Positions 7,752 to 17,099 are shown, counted from the stretch's first letter. The stretch: DNA of 64,000 bases from Synergistales bacterium (GCA_025997955.1 BNVH01000007.1:7860-71859); one strand, 5' to 3'. Numbers and translations are program-made. Notes: a model not told the origin generated them from the sequence alone.

Positions 7752-9388
7752 ACGTCCAAACAGCTTCCGCCGATAAATTCTCTTATGACGGAGTTGTTGG
7801 GTATACCCTCGGATTGTATGGCCGGTACGAATTTCAGTATATTGAGTAGCCTTTGCGCTTCTCCAAACATTGGAGAGTTTTCTCTGACCGTATGCAAAAC
7901 CGGCTCGACATAGCTCTTGAGAGCCCCGAGCTCGTAGGGCAAAGCCGAGTTGAACATCATGTCGGCTCTGTTTTGAAACGGAAAAATATAGCGCCGGGCG
8001 CCTTTGATAACCTTAGGGTAAATTTCGAGCGTAGTCTCGGCGGACTTGCCGCGTGTGCGGTGGTCGCGGATTATACGCCGCAAAAGGCGATTGTCGCTCG
8101 TGCTGGTGCGGTTGTGCGGGTCTATGCAAATACCCGTAAGGGGCGAAACGAAAACGGAAAAACGGCTGTCGTCGGGGAGCATAGTCAAGATTTTGTCGTT
8201 TAGGCCGTGAATGCCCTCCATTATAAGTATCTCGTCCGCGCCGAGCTTTATGTGTTTGCCCGGGTCTTTCTTGCCGAGCGCGAAATTGTAGACGGGAGTG
8301 ACTACTTCCTCTCCGCGCAAAATGCCGGTCAAGTTGCTCTCTAAAAGCCGCAAATCAAGGGCTTCGAGTATCTCGTAGTCGTAGTCGCCGTTTTCATCTA
8401 TTGGGGTCTGGTCGCGTTCGAGGTAATAATTATCAAGCGGCAAGGTGACGGGCTTTTTGCCGCATACCATAAGCTGAATTTTGAGACGCTCGGAAAAGGT
8501 AGTCTTGCCCGAGCCCGATGGGCCCGCTATCGTCACGACTTTGATCAAGGGATTAGCGACTATGCTCTCGGCTATTTGGCCGAGGCGCTGCGAGTGAAAG
8601 GCCTCGGATATGAGTATGAGCTCTTGCGAACGCCCCTCGGCGACTTGCTGATGAAGGTTGCTTAAATAATTGAGGTTTAGGACTTTCAGCCATCGCGCGA
8701 AGTCGAAGAACACGTCCCCAAGCCTCGTATCCGCCCTGAACGGCAGAGCGCTGTCGGGCGACTCCTCTGTCGGGAACTGCAACATTATACCGTGAGAAAA
8801 CTGCGCTATATCAAAGTATTTCAGGATGCCGGTAGAAGGCGCTAAGGTCGCGCAAAAATACCCGTACCTTGTGCCGCAGCGGTAAACCTCCACCGGGTCG
8901 AGGTTCGCTCTGACGAAAAGCTCCGCTATCTCGGGCTCGCCCTGCTCTTCAAATACACGCTGGGCCTTGTCCACCGGCAGAAGTTTGCGGATTATGGGCA
9001 CGTTTTGATTTACAAGCTCGCTAATGGCCGCGTGAAGCCTGTACGCGTCAGACTGCGTGGCGTCCCCGTCCTCGAATTCCCAGTAGTGCCCCTCGCCTAT
9101 AGAATGCCGCAAGATAGCCTTGCGCCCAAGCGCGTGAGCGCAAGCTATAGTAAACACGAAGTCCAAAGAGCGGCGATATATCCAAAGCCCCTCCTCGGAA
9201 CGCGTGGTTATGAACTCGGCGTCCGTGTCGTCCTCGACCGTCCACTCCAAGGGGCGCGCGTAATTATTGACCCGCCAAGCTACAACCCCGTCTACTTGGA
9301 TATTCAACTCCGCGGCCGCGACTCTGCCGGATATCGGAGATTCCCCGGTCACATATCTTCCGTCTTTGAATTTAATGGTAAAAGCCAT
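7748..9388 (-). CDS. Uridine kinase-like nucleoside kinase with N-terminal TGS/ThrRS-like region
   Basis: A 546-residue protein. The C-terminal half is a P-loop kinase of the phosphoribulokinase/uridine kinase family: Walker A GPSGSGKTT at about residue 288, the LPLDNYYLERDQTP segment with the catalytic Asp, and the IMEGIHGLN strand. The N-terminal ~280 residues resemble the TGS and second additional domains of threonyl-tRNA synthetase (HALGRKAILRHSIGEGHYW), an arrangement known in bacterial nucleoside kinases of this type. It probably phosphorylates uridine or another nucleoside. It is the first gene of a four-gene leftward operon ending in phoU. Confidence 0.82.
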   Translation of the reverse strand: MAFTIKFKDGRYVTGESPISGRVAAAELNIQVDGVVAWRVNNYARPLEWTVEDDTDAEFITTRSEEGLWIYRRSLDFVFTIACAHALGRKAILRHSIGEGHYWEFEDGDATQSDAYRLHAAISELVNQNVPIIRKLLPVDKAQRVFEEQGEPEIAELFVRANLDPVEVYRCGTRYGYFCATLAPSTGILKYFDIAQFSHGIMLQFPTEESPDSALPFRADTRLGDVFFDFARWLKVLNLNYLSNLHQQVAEGRSQELILISEAFHSQRLGQIAESIVANPLIKVVTIAGPSGSGKTTFSERLKIQLMVCGKKPVTLPLDNYYLERDQTPIDENGDYDYEILEALDLRLLESNLTGILRGEEVVTPVYNFALGKKDPGKHIKLGADEILIMEGIHGLNDKILTMLPDDSRFSVFVSPLTGICIDPHNRTSTSDNRLLRRIIRDHRTRGKSAETTLEIYPKVIKGARRYIFPFQNRADMMFNSALPYELGALKSYVEPVLHTVRENSPMFGEAQRLLNILKFVPAIQSEGIPNNSVIREFIGGSCLDV

Positions 9389-9568
9389 AACAGTATGTCA
9401 ACCCCTTGTAAATACTGTGTTCTTTGGCCAAACTTTTATTTTGTGCAAAAAATTCAACTCGCTCGGGACCCACGCGCCGATTTTTGTTTTTTAACACCCC
9501 TTTATAATATCCTTAAATTCAATAAATCTCAACATTTTTCGCGGTCTCCAAAGCCCGCTTAGGAATGG

Positions 9569-9577
9569 TGATATAAT
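9569..9577 (+). promoter_or_regulatory. Extended -10 promoter of the HD-GYP/kinase operon
   Basis: TG-A-TATAAT is a perfect extended -10 element. It predicts a start near 9584, so the ATG at 9583 would be outside the transcript and the first usable ATG is 9619. Confidence 0.65.
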
Positions 9578-9618
9578 GTTTCATGAAACAAAATAGAAAA
9601 TGTCCGGGAGGTGGGGCA

Positions 9619-10668
9619 ATGAAACAAATCCTTGTCGTGGATGATAATATGGTGAGCCTCAAGCAAGTTGCCGCGCAGCTGTCCGGCAACTATGAGTTCT
9701 CGCTGACAAAATCCGGCAAAGAGGCTTTGTCCATTTGCGCCGCCGAAAAGCCGGATTTGATTTTGCTTGATGTGAACATGCCAGACATGGATGGCTTCGA
9801 GACCTTAGAACAGCTCAAACTCATTCCCGGAATAGCCGATGTTCCCGTTATTTTCCTGACCGGAGACAGCAGCGTCGAAACCGAGAGCAAGGCCTTGATG
9901 GCCGGGGCGCGCGATTTTATTGTCAAGCCCGTTGATAAAAGCATTTTGCATCACAGATTAGAAGTTCATCTTCAGTTGCACGAATACCAATCGAATCTCG
10001 AATCCATGATGTGGTCTATGGAAAACAGCATAGTCATATCTTTCGCCGACCTTTTAGAGTGCAGGGACAACAATTCCGGCGGGCATGTCCTGCGCACCAG
10101 CAAATACGTTGGCATTATAGGCAAGGAGCTTATAAGCAAGGGCAAGTTCGCGGATGAGCTGAACGAGTCCGTCCTGTCGGAGATGGTCCGCGCCGCGCCG
10201 TTTCACGACATAGGGAAAATAGCCGTCAGCGACGTGTTACTGCACAAAGCCGGGGCGCTGACAGAGGAGGAGTACGCGTTGGTGAAGGAGCATACGGTTA
10301 TCGGCGCGCGCGTCATGGAAAGGATATACATGCGCACTCCCACCCGGCATTATCTTCTTTACGCCATAATGATGGCCGAGGGACACCACGAAAGATACGA
10401 CGGTAAGGGTTATCCTCGCGGACTAAAGGGCGAGGAAATCCCCCTTTGCTGCCGATTGATGTCCGTGGCTAACGTCTATGACGCGTGTTTGACAGACAGA
10501 CCGTATCGGAGAGCGCTCAGCCCCGAAGAGGCTTTCGGTGTGGTTATGGAGGGCAAGGGAACGGAGCTCGACCCCGAAGTGGTCGAGGCGTTAGAGACTT
10601 GCTACCCAAAACTTTCTTCGCTGAATGAGCCTTCTTTCGGGCCTTCTTTCGGATTGAGAGGCGTCTAA
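9619..10668 (+). CDS. Response regulator with HD-GYP c-di-GMP phosphodiesterase domain (first copy)
   Basis: A 349-residue two-domain protein. Residues 1-120 form a CheY-like receiver with the acidic pair DD8-9, phospho-acceptor Asp51 (LILLDVNMPDMDG) and Lys near KPVDKS. Residues 150-340 form an HD-GYP domain with HDIGK at about 196, EGHHERYDGKGYP at about 255-267 and DRPYRRA, all key metal ligands present. It should hydrolyse cyclic di-GMP when phosphorylated. Translation starts at ATG 9619, directly behind GGGAGGTGGGG, not at 9583. It shares an operon with a close paralogue and a hybrid kinase. Confidence 0.92.
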   Translation: MKQILVVDDNMVSLKQVAAQLSGNYEFSLTKSGKEALSICAAEKPDLILLDVNMPDMDGFETLEQLKLIPGIADVPVIFLTGDSSVETESKALMAGARDFIVKPVDKSILHHRLEVHLQLHEYQSNLESMMWSMENSIVISFADLLECRDNNSGGHVLRTSKYVGIIGKELISKGKFADELNESVLSEMVRAAPFHDIGKIAVSDVLLHKAGALTEEEYALVKEHTVIGARVMERIYMRTPTRHYLLYAIMMAEGHHERYDGKGYPRGLKGEEIPLCCRLMSVANVYDACLTDRPYRRALSPEEAFGVVMEGKGTELDPEVVEALETCYPKLSSLNEPSFGPSFGLRGV

Positions 10669-10744
10669 TATGTATGATAACGCTCTTGATGTAGATGTCG
10701 TGGTAGGGAACGATTTTGCCGTGCCGACGACCCGAAAGGACCGC

Positions 10745-11773
10745 ATGAAAGAGATATTGATAGTGGATGACAACGTCGCCAGTCTAAAACAGATAGGGGC
10801 TTATTTGACCGGGCGCTACAGTTTTTCTATGGCTAAGTCGGGCGCTCAGGCTCTTCAGATATGTTCGCACGAAAAGCCCGATCTTATCTTGCTCGACGTC
10901 GAAATGCCTGAGATGGATGGCTTCGCCACTCTTGAAAAAATAAAGAAAAACCCTGTATTGAGCCGCATACCCGTTATTTTTCTCTCCGGCAACAGAGATG
11001 TGCCCACCGAGGTCAAATGCCTGCGTTTGGGCGCGCTTGACTTCATAAAAAAGCCCGTAGAAAAAAATATCCTTATACACAGGCTTGAGCTTCACCTGAA
11101 AATATCGTCGTACCAGATTCAATTAGCCGATAGCGTGGCGCGCATGGCTGATAGTATCTCCGCAACCATAGCGGAGATGATAGAGTGGCGCGACGAGAAC
11201 ACCGGAGGGCACGTCATCAGGACAAGCAAATTGGTTGACTTTATAGGGCGCGAACTTCTTCTGACGAGACAGTTCGAGGGTGAGCTTTCCGCCTCCGCCC
11301 TTGAGATGATAGTGCGGGCCGCGCCGCTTCATGATATAGGCAAAATCTCCATCAGCGACAGCATCCTTCTGAAGCCCGACAAGCTCAACGACGAGGAGTT
11401 CAATATAATGAAGACGCACGCGGTTCTCGGCGCTGAGATTTTAAGAAATATGCACAGCCGGATGCCGACGCAGTCTTATCTCATGTATGCCGAAAAAATA
11501 GCGGCGTCGCACCATGAGAGGTATGACGGCAAGGGCTATCCCTACGGCCTCTCAGGGGAGGACATACCCCTCAGCGCCCGTATAATGTCCGTAGCCGACG
11601 TCTACGACGCGCTCATGGACAACCGTGTTTACCGCAAGGGCATGTCTCACGACGAGGCGTTTTCCATTATGGCGAAAGGGCGCGGGACTCAGTTTGACCC
11701 GCGTATTATTGACGCGTTTGAGACGGCTTTGCTCAATTCCCGTTGGAACATTCAAGAAGGAGGAATGCTCTAA
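10745..11773 (+). CDS. Response regulator with HD-GYP c-di-GMP phosphodiesterase domain (second copy)
   Basis: A 342-residue paralogue of the preceding gene with the same receiver plus HD-GYP layout: Asp51 in LILLDVEMPEMDG, HDIGK, SHHERYDGKGYPYG and DNRVYRKG. The ATG at 10745 follows AAAGGA; a longer frame from 10670 would add 25 unrelated residues and is less likely. The first ten residues of the two proteins differ at few positions, showing a tandem duplication followed by divergence. The stop at 11771-11773 shares a base with the ATG of the kinase gene, so translation is coupled. Confidence 0.92.
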   Translation: MKEILIVDDNVASLKQIGAYLTGRYSFSMAKSGAQALQICSHEKPDLILLDVEMPEMDGFATLEKIKKNPVLSRIPVIFLSGNRDVPTEVKCLRLGALDFIKKPVEKNILIHRLELHLKISSYQIQLADSVARMADSISATIAEMIEWRDENTGGHVIRTSKLVDFIGRELLLTRQFEGELSASALEMIVRAAPLHDIGKISISDSILLKPDKLNDEEFNIMKTHAVLGAEILRNMHSRMPTQSYLMYAEKIAASHHERYDGKGYPYGLSGEDIPLSARIMSVADVYDALMDNRVYRKGMSHDEAFSIMAKGRGTQFDPRIIDAFETALLNSRWNIQEGGML

Positions 11774-14091
11774 TGGTAGAAGAGGATTTTAAAAACAAAC
11801 CGCGAGACGACAGGCATGAGCGGTCTGATATTGTAGCGGTTACGGATGTTTTGTTTGACTATCTCCGTGACATAGTATACAGCCCATGTCAGGCCACTCT
11901 TGATTGGCGAAAGCTCCCTATCGAATTTCATAAATTAGGTCAAGGCATGGAATATTTCGCAAGGTGCGTCAAGGATGGGGAGAATTTCGCGAAGGCGCTC
12001 TCAAAAGGCGATATAGATTTCACCCTTCCCTCTCTGTCCGGCAACGCTGTCATAGCTCCGCTCAAAAGTCTCCAAGACTCTCTGAAAAATCTGATATGGC
12101 AGACTCAGGAGGTAGGACGCGGCAACTATCGCCAGCGTGTGGAGGGCATGGGGGACTTGTCCAAAGCTTTCAATTCCATGATTTGGCAGTTAGATAAAAA
12201 TCAGCGTGACTTAATGGAAGCCAAGGAGGCGGCGGAGCGGGCGTCAAAATCGAAGAGTGAATTCTTGGCGACTGTCAGTCACGAGATAAGAACGCCCCTC
12301 AACGCGATAATAGGACTCTCTCTTGTCGAGCTTCAGGAGGACGCGAATGACGCGCTGCCCGTCCATACGCAAGAAAACCTCGATAAAATATACAACGCTG
12401 GCTCCACGCTTCTTCATATAGTGAACGATATCTTGGACATTTCCAAAATAGAGGCCAACAGCCTTGAGATAATCCCTGTAGACTACAGTCTGCCGGAGCT
12501 TATAAACGATGTGGTGCAGCTTAACGTCGTGCGCATAGGTGAAAAGCAAATAGTTTTTGATATGAATATAGACGAAACGCTCCCCAAAAAGCTCAGGGGC
12601 GACGACATTATGGTCAAACGAATACTCAACAATTTACTCTCTAACGCTTTCAAATACACAAAAGAGGGAAATGTATGCTTTGATGTAACCTGGAAACAGG
12701 AGAACGATAACGCCAAACTTTCTTTTACGGTGAAAGACACCGGCATCGGAATCAAAAAAGACGACATAAATAAACTTTTTACGAGCTACAGCCAGTTGGA
12801 CGCTCGGGCAAATCGCAACATCGATGGTACGGGCTTGGGGCTTTTGATAACAAAACATATTGTAGATATGATGGGCGGACATGTCGAGGTTGACAGCAAA
12901 TACGGCTCGGGCAGCTGTTTTGTCGTGACTCTCAATCAAATCTTAGTGGATTCGTCGCCTATATGCTCCGAAATTGTCAATGATTTGAAAAATTTCCGTT
13001 TTATGTCAGACCGCATAGGCAAGGGAAGGAACCTTATCCGCACGCATATGCCATACGGCCGAGTGTTGGTCGTAGACGATGTAGAGACCAACTTAGACGT
13101 CGCTAAGGGGCTCATGGCGCCTTACGGCCTTGTCGTAGACTGCGTGACCGACGGACGCGAGGCGATAGAGAAAATGCGCGGCGCCGAAAATGACCGGAAC
13201 GCCCAGTACGACGTTGTACTTATGGACCACATGATGCCCGGCATGGACGGAGTGGAAGTTACGCGCGCTATCCGCTCGTTTGGAACACCGTACGCGCGCC
13301 GAGTGCCCATAATAGCGCTGACGGCCAACGCCGTGTCCGGAAGCGAGGAGATGTTCTTGGCAAACGGCTTCAATGGCTTTGTCTCAAAGCCCATAGATGT
13401 AATAAAATTAGACGCCGTGCTAAACAGATGGATACGCGACAAACATAACGACAAACCTCGCAAGGAGGTCAAACAGGACGCGCCGGCGTTAGAGTCCTTA
13501 TTGCCAATCTTTCACGTAGAGGGCATAGACTTCTCCGCCGGCGTGACCCGTTACAGCACTGAGTCCATATATCTTCAAATATTAGACTCTTACGCCGCCT
13601 CTACGCCGGAGCTTCTCGACAAGTTACGTTACCCTACGGAGGAGGGCTTGGCGACTTACGCCATACTTGTTCACGGCTTGAAGGGGTCAAGCCGCGCTAT
13701 ATGCGCTGATGACGTAGGGCAATTAGCGGAGAAACTTGAATTTGCGGCTAAGACGAAAAATTTCAAAGCGGTCATTGCTCAAAACGGCGCGCTCATCAAA
13801 AGCGTGGACGCTTTGTTGACGGAGCTATCCGATTTTATCGAGGCGGCGAAAGCCAAGACGCGCGCGCGAAAAGAGCGCCGGAGCAACCCGAGCAAAGCGC
13901 TTTTGTCTCAAATGCTTGAGGCCGCGCAACATTTTAAAACGTCCGTGATGGACGAAACTCTCTTGGATTTGGAGCGTTACGATTATGATTTCGGCGGAGA
14001 CATTGTGGCGTGGATAAGGGAGCGGATGGATAATCTCGACTACGATGCCATTGCTGAAAAACTAAGAACCAACTTTGCTTCCATGCTCTAA
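11773..14091 (+). CDS. Hybrid sensor histidine kinase (HisKA-HATPase-REC-Hpt)
   Basis: A 772-residue cytoplasmic hybrid kinase without obvious membrane segments. In order: an N-terminal region of about 150 residues ending in a coiled coil, the H-box SHEIRTPLNAIIGLS at about residue 168, N-box NNLLSNAFKYTKEG at about 284, G-box GTGLGL at about 351, a receiver with VLVVDD at about 430 and acceptor Asp in VLMDHMMPGMDG at about 482, and an Hpt domain with HGLKGSSR at about 633. This is a complete phosphorelay that most likely feeds the two upstream HD-GYP regulators. AGGAGG lies upstream of the ATG that overlaps the previous stop. The stimulus is unknown. Confidence 0.93.
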   Translation: MVEEDFKNKPRDDRHERSDIVAVTDVLFDYLRDIVYSPCQATLDWRKLPIEFHKLGQGMEYFARCVKDGENFAKALSKGDIDFTLPSLSGNAVIAPLKSLQDSLKNLIWQTQEVGRGNYRQRVEGMGDLSKAFNSMIWQLDKNQRDLMEAKEAAERASKSKSEFLATVSHEIRTPLNAIIGLSLVELQEDANDALPVHTQENLDKIYNAGSTLLHIVNDILDISKIEANSLEIIPVDYSLPELINDVVQLNVVRIGEKQIVFDMNIDETLPKKLRGDDIMVKRILNNLLSNAFKYTKEGNVCFDVTWKQENDNAKLSFTVKDTGIGIKKDDINKLFTSYSQLDARANRNIDGTGLGLLITKHIVDMMGGHVEVDSKYGSGSCFVVTLNQILVDSSPICSEIVNDLKNFRFMSDRIGKGRNLIRTHMPYGRVLVVDDVETNLDVAKGLMAPYGLVVDCVTDGREAIEKMRGAENDRNAQYDVVLMDHMMPGMDGVEVTRAIRSFGTPYARRVPIIALTANAVSGSEEMFLANGFNGFVSKPIDVIKLDAVLNRWIRDKHNDKPRKEVKQDAPALESLLPIFHVEGIDFSAGVTRYSTESIYLQILDSYAASTPELLDKLRYPTEEGLATYAILVHGLKGSSRAICADDVGQLAEKLEFAAKTKNFKAVIAQNGALIKSVDALLTELSDFIEAAKAKTRARKERRSNPSKALLSQMLEAAQHFKTSVMDETLLDLERYDYDFGGDIVAWIRERMDNLDYDAIAEKLRTNFASML

Positions 14092-14255
14092 GCTCTAACC
14101 AAGCGCGACGCGCCGGATTCTCTGTCTTTCATATAAAAAGACAGGGGCGCAAGCGTGCCGTCTCTTTGGCAAGTAGCCGGCCTAAAAGAACCATCCGGCA
14201 AAAGCCACTGCGGCGCCTTGTCACAGTAGACTAATTTTATTCCGTCACAACCCAT
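14088..14255 (-). CDS. Small protein of 55 residues, unknown function
   Basis: This short gene begins with ATG at 14255 behind a perfect AGGAGGTGAT ribosome-binding site and ends with TAG at 14088-14090, overlapping the histidine kinase stop on the other strand by four bases. The product has three cysteines (positions 3, 11 and 29), a WLLPDG turn and a basic end. I do not recognise a family; it has no signal peptide or membrane helix. The very strong ribosome-binding site and sensible composition argue that it is real. It might bind a metal through the cysteines, but this is speculation. Confidence 0.55.
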   Translation of the reverse strand: MGCDGIKLVYCDKAPQWLLPDGSFRPATCQRDGTLAPLSFYMKDRESGASRLVRA

Positions 14256-14446
14256 ACATATCACCTCCTATACAAAACTAAACCCCAACAAAGGCGAGCT
14301 TCAATAAATATAATAGCCACACGGTTACGAAAAGTCAAACATGAATTACTTAGTATGACTATAGAGTTGCTTCAGTCAGAGACGGGCGGCCACGCCCCTA
14401 CATCTTATATCATGATTCTAATTTTACCCGAGATTTTGCAAAAGAC

Positions 14447-14488
14447 AAAGCCCCGCCCTCGGACTTCTCGCCACGGGTCGGGGCTTTT
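14447..14488. terminator. Terminator hairpin downstream of gltX
   Basis: AAAGCCCCG and CGGGGCTTT pair across a 23-base loop that can pair further. T-rich sequence follows on both strands. It lies about 75 bases past the gltX stop and should end the long leftward operon. Confidence 0.65.
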
Positions 14489-14563
14489 ATGTTGGCTGTT
14501 TGCGGTATTTCGCGCGCGCGTCTTATTTCGGCGTCGCGTTTAGTTCAGATATCCATTTGTCGC

Positions 14564-15991
14564 TCATGGCATTGTGCATGCGGCCAATATCCGCCTCATG
14601 CTCTCCTCACGCCCCAAGCCTGCCATCAAGAGCGGCAGAGGAGCGCCGTGTTCGCGGGTCGTAAGGGCAAGCCTCAGTGGGTGAAAGAACTCCTTGCCCT
14701 TCAGTCCCTTATTTTTCATGAACGCCCTCAGCGCAATATTGATGTTTTCGGCGTCCCAGCGCTCTGTATTCGCGAGAACCTCGGCAAGCTCGCCCGCCCA
14801 AGGCTCGCTCAAGCCCACGCCGATAGGACGCTCAATCAACGGCGAGAGCGACTCTGTCAGCAGCGGCAGGGTGTAAAACTCGCCCGCCGATTCGTCTATC
14901 AGCTTCTCCAAAACTTCAGGCGGCAACGCGGCGAAGCGTTGGTCGGCTTTGAGCAGCCGCCGATAAATTTCGTCGCGGGGTTGTTTTTTGAAGGACTCTT
15001 TTTGCCAGTAGATCAAATGCGCCTCGTCATGGACGGGGGCGGAGCGGGACACGTTGTCGAAAGAAAACATGCCGGCCATCTTGAGCAATAGGTAGCGTAC
15101 AGAAGCTGACTCCTTAAAAACATCCAAAAGCGGCTCTGGCGCCGTCCAACTGAGCGTTGAAAGGTAGACCGTCAAGGCCTCGGGGGAGATTCCGTCGTCC
15201 AAGTATCGCCTTATAGGGACTGAGCCGGTGCGCTTGCTCAGTTTTTGTCTATCTTGGGACAGAATCATCGGGATATGGGCGTAGACTGGCGCTGTCCAGC
15301 CCAATCTGTCAAAAAGCGCCTGCTGACGGGCTGTGTTTGGTATGTGTTCATCGCCTCTTATTATGTGAGTTATTTTCATGTAATGGTCGTCCGCTACTGT
15401 CGTAAACATATAAGTAGGACACCCGTCGCCGCGAAGGGCCACAAAGTCTCCTACGCTTTGGGGCGAAAAAGACAGGTCGCCTCGCACCGAGTCATGAAAA
15501 CATATGGTTTTATCGGGCATAGCAAAGCGCCAGCAGGGTTTTTCACCCATAGCTACTCGCGCTTCAGCCTCAGAGCTCGCTATGTGACGGCATAGCCCGT
15601 CGTAGCGCGGAGCCTCACCCGCCGCGGCCTGATCTTTATGCAAAGCGTCAAGCCTGTCGGGTGAGCAAAAACAAGGATAGACATCCCCGCTTTTTCGCAG
15701 TTTGTCCAAAATCTCATTATAGATATGAGTTCTCTCGCTCTGGCGGTACGGATAGTCGCCGCCCTTGTCGGGGCCTTCGTCCCAATCGAGACCAAGGCTG
15801 CGCAGGTCTTCCATTATGCTTGTTTCATATTCGCGTTTCGACCTCTTTGCGTCGGTGTCGTCCACGCGCAACACAAACGCGCCGCCCGGCTCTCTCTTAG
15901 CGAGGAGAAAATTGAAAAGCGCCGTCCGAGCTCCCCCGATATGAAGCAACCCAGTCGGCGACGGGGCAAAACGTGTTCTTATGTTCGTCAT
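14564..15991 (-). CDS. gltX: Glutamate-tRNA ligase
   Basis: A 475-residue class I aminoacyl-tRNA synthetase that charges tRNA-Glu, and perhaps tRNA-Gln in organisms using the amidotransferase route. The HIGH-type motif is in SPTGLLHIGGART (about residues 10-22) and the KMSKS-type motif is QKLSKRTGS at about residue 245. Cysteines in CFC and further on fit the zinc-binding insertion of bacterial GluRS. It is the last gene of a leftward run and directly follows hicB, with only four bases between them, so it may share transcripts with the toxin-antitoxin pair. Confidence 0.95.
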   Translation of the reverse strand: MTNIRTRFAPSPTGLLHIGGARTALFNFLLAKREPGGAFVLRVDDTDAKRSKREYETSIMEDLRSLGLDWDEGPDKGGDYPYRQSERTHIYNEILDKLRKSGDVYPCFCSPDRLDALHKDQAAAGEAPRYDGLCRHIASSEAEARVAMGEKPCWRFAMPDKTICFHDSVRGDLSFSPQSVGDFVALRGDGCPTYMFTTVADDHYMKITHIIRGDEHIPNTARQQALFDRLGWTAPVYAHIPMILSQDRQKLSKRTGSVPIRRYLDDGISPEALTVYLSTLSWTAPEPLLDVFKESASVRYLLLKMAGMFSFDNVSRSAPVHDEAHLIYWQKESFKKQPRDEIYRRLLKADQRFAALPPEVLEKLIDESAGEFYTLPLLTESLSPLIERPIGVGLSEPWAGELAEVLANTERWDAENINIALRAFMKNKGLKGKEFFHPLRLALTTREHGAPLPLLMAGLGREESMRRILAACTMP

Positions 15992-15995
15992 TTGA

Positions 15996-16226
15996 TCAAG
16001 CCTCTATTTCTACATCCGCGATAATCCGCCCGGAAAAATTAGACGCTTCAAGTTGACTCATGGCGTCATCGTCTCCGTCAATCATCAATTCCGCCGCTTC
16101 TCGTATGTTATGAAGAGCTTCCGCGAATGTATCGCCTTCGGTGACGCATCCCTGAAGCTCAGGACATACCACTGTATAACCGCCGTCAGATTGAGGATAT
16201 AAAACAGCCGTTATAGTTCGTTTCAT
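15996..16226 (-). CDS. hicB: HicB-family antitoxin
   Basis: A 76-residue HicB-type protein with the partial RNase-H-like fold signature: YPQSDGGYTVVCPELQGCVTEGDT followed by a helix FAEALHNIREAAEL. It is short and lacks a clear C-terminal DNA-binding domain. It should neutralise the HicA toxin encoded six bases upstream. A GGAGG site precedes its ATG. The order hicA-hicB is the usual one. Confidence 0.88.
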   Translation of the reverse strand: MKRTITAVLYPQSDGGYTVVCPELQGCVTEGDTFAEALHNIREAAELMIDGDDDAMSQLEASNFSGRIIADVEIEA

Positions 16227-16232
16227 AATCAG

Positions 16233-16451
16233 TCAGCTCCTCCAATTCACAAAATCATTAACGGATAATCCCGATTGCGCCAATACGCTTCTGGCGGTTT
16301 TTTCTTTCAAATCCCCGGAGTGCGTGGGAATAATTGCCGTTTTAGTTCCATTTGTCATTTTAAGGTGCGAACCTCGTTGGCTTACGGCGTAAAAGCCGCG
16401 ATACTCTAAAAACCTTCTTAGCTCCGACGCCTTGGCAGTGAATCCCATCAT
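16233..16451 (-). CDS. hicA: HicA-family mRNA interferase toxin
   Basis: A 72-residue HicA toxin, a double-stranded RNA-binding-fold ribonuclease that cleaves mRNA. The catalytic histidine is in QRGSHLKM (about residue 28), followed by IIPTHSGDLKEKTARSVLAQSGLS, the classic HicA end. It lies five bases after recR and just before hicB. The pair sits inside a housekeeping gene run (recR to gltX) on the same strand, so transcription from upstream would carry it. Confidence 0.9.
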   Translation of the reverse strand: MMGFTAKASELRRFLEYRGFYAVSQRGSHLKMTNGTKTAIIPTHSGDLKEKTARSVLAQSGLSVNDFVNWRS

Positions 16452-16456
16452 GCGAC

Positions 16457-17098
16457 CTACAGCCGCGCCGCGTTTGTCCGCGACTCAAGCGCGGTGTGCA
16501 GGGTCAGGCGGTCGGCGAACTCTATAGAGCCGCCTACCGGCAGACCGAAAGCCAAGCGAGACACTTTCAGCTCGCCTTTTTCTATTTTGTCCCGCAGTCT
16601 GTCTTTTAATATGTCCAAAAGCGTGAAATACGTCAAGTCTCCCTCCATGCGAGGATTTGTGGCTATTATTACCTCAGCGGCTCTGAGGTTTTTTATGTGG
16701 TTTAAGAAAAATTCTATGTCGGAATCGCTCAGCTCTTGGTCGTCTAAGGGCGAGACGCGCGCGCCCAAGACGTGATAAAGCCCGCCGTATATGCCGGCTT
16801 GCTCAAATGACACGAGGTCGTCTATGCTCTCCACGACACAGAGCGTATGCCGGTCGCGCATCTGGTCTTTACATATAGGGCACGGGTCGGAGTTTGAGAT
16901 ATTGCCGCACTCGGCGCATGTAAAAAGGTTGGCTTTCAGGTAGGTTATGGCCTCCCCGAAGCTGCGCAAGAATGCGTCGTTCTGGCGCAAGAGGTGAAAA
17001 ACCATCCTGCGCGCGCTCTTTTGCCCCACGCCTGGAAACTTCCCAAAAAACGAGATAAGCTGCCCTATGGGGTCGGACGACCCGAAAGACTCAGACAA
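16457..17098 (-). CDS. recR: Recombination protein RecR
   Basis: A 213-residue RecR, the clamp-like partner of RecF and RecO in gap repair. The helix-hairpin-helix region FPGVGQKSARRMVFHLL is at residues 18-34, the zinc finger CAECGNISNSDPCPIC follows, then the Toprim domain with VVESIDDLVSFE. The start is TTG at 17098, one base past the ybaB stop; no ATG or GTG fits better, so the two genes are translationally coupled. The ybaB-recR order is a conserved bacterial arrangement. Confidence 0.94.
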   Translation of the reverse strand: MSESFGSSDPIGQLISFFGKFPGVGQKSARRMVFHLLRQNDAFLRSFGEAITYLKANLFTCAECGNISNSDPCPICKDQMRDRHTLCVVESIDDLVSFEQAGIYGGLYHVLGARVSPLDDQELSDSDIEFFLNHIKNLRAAEVIIATNPRMEGDLTYFTLLDILKDRLRDKIEKGELKVSRLAFGLPVGGSIEFADRLTLHTALESRTNAARL

Positions 17099-17099
17099 T

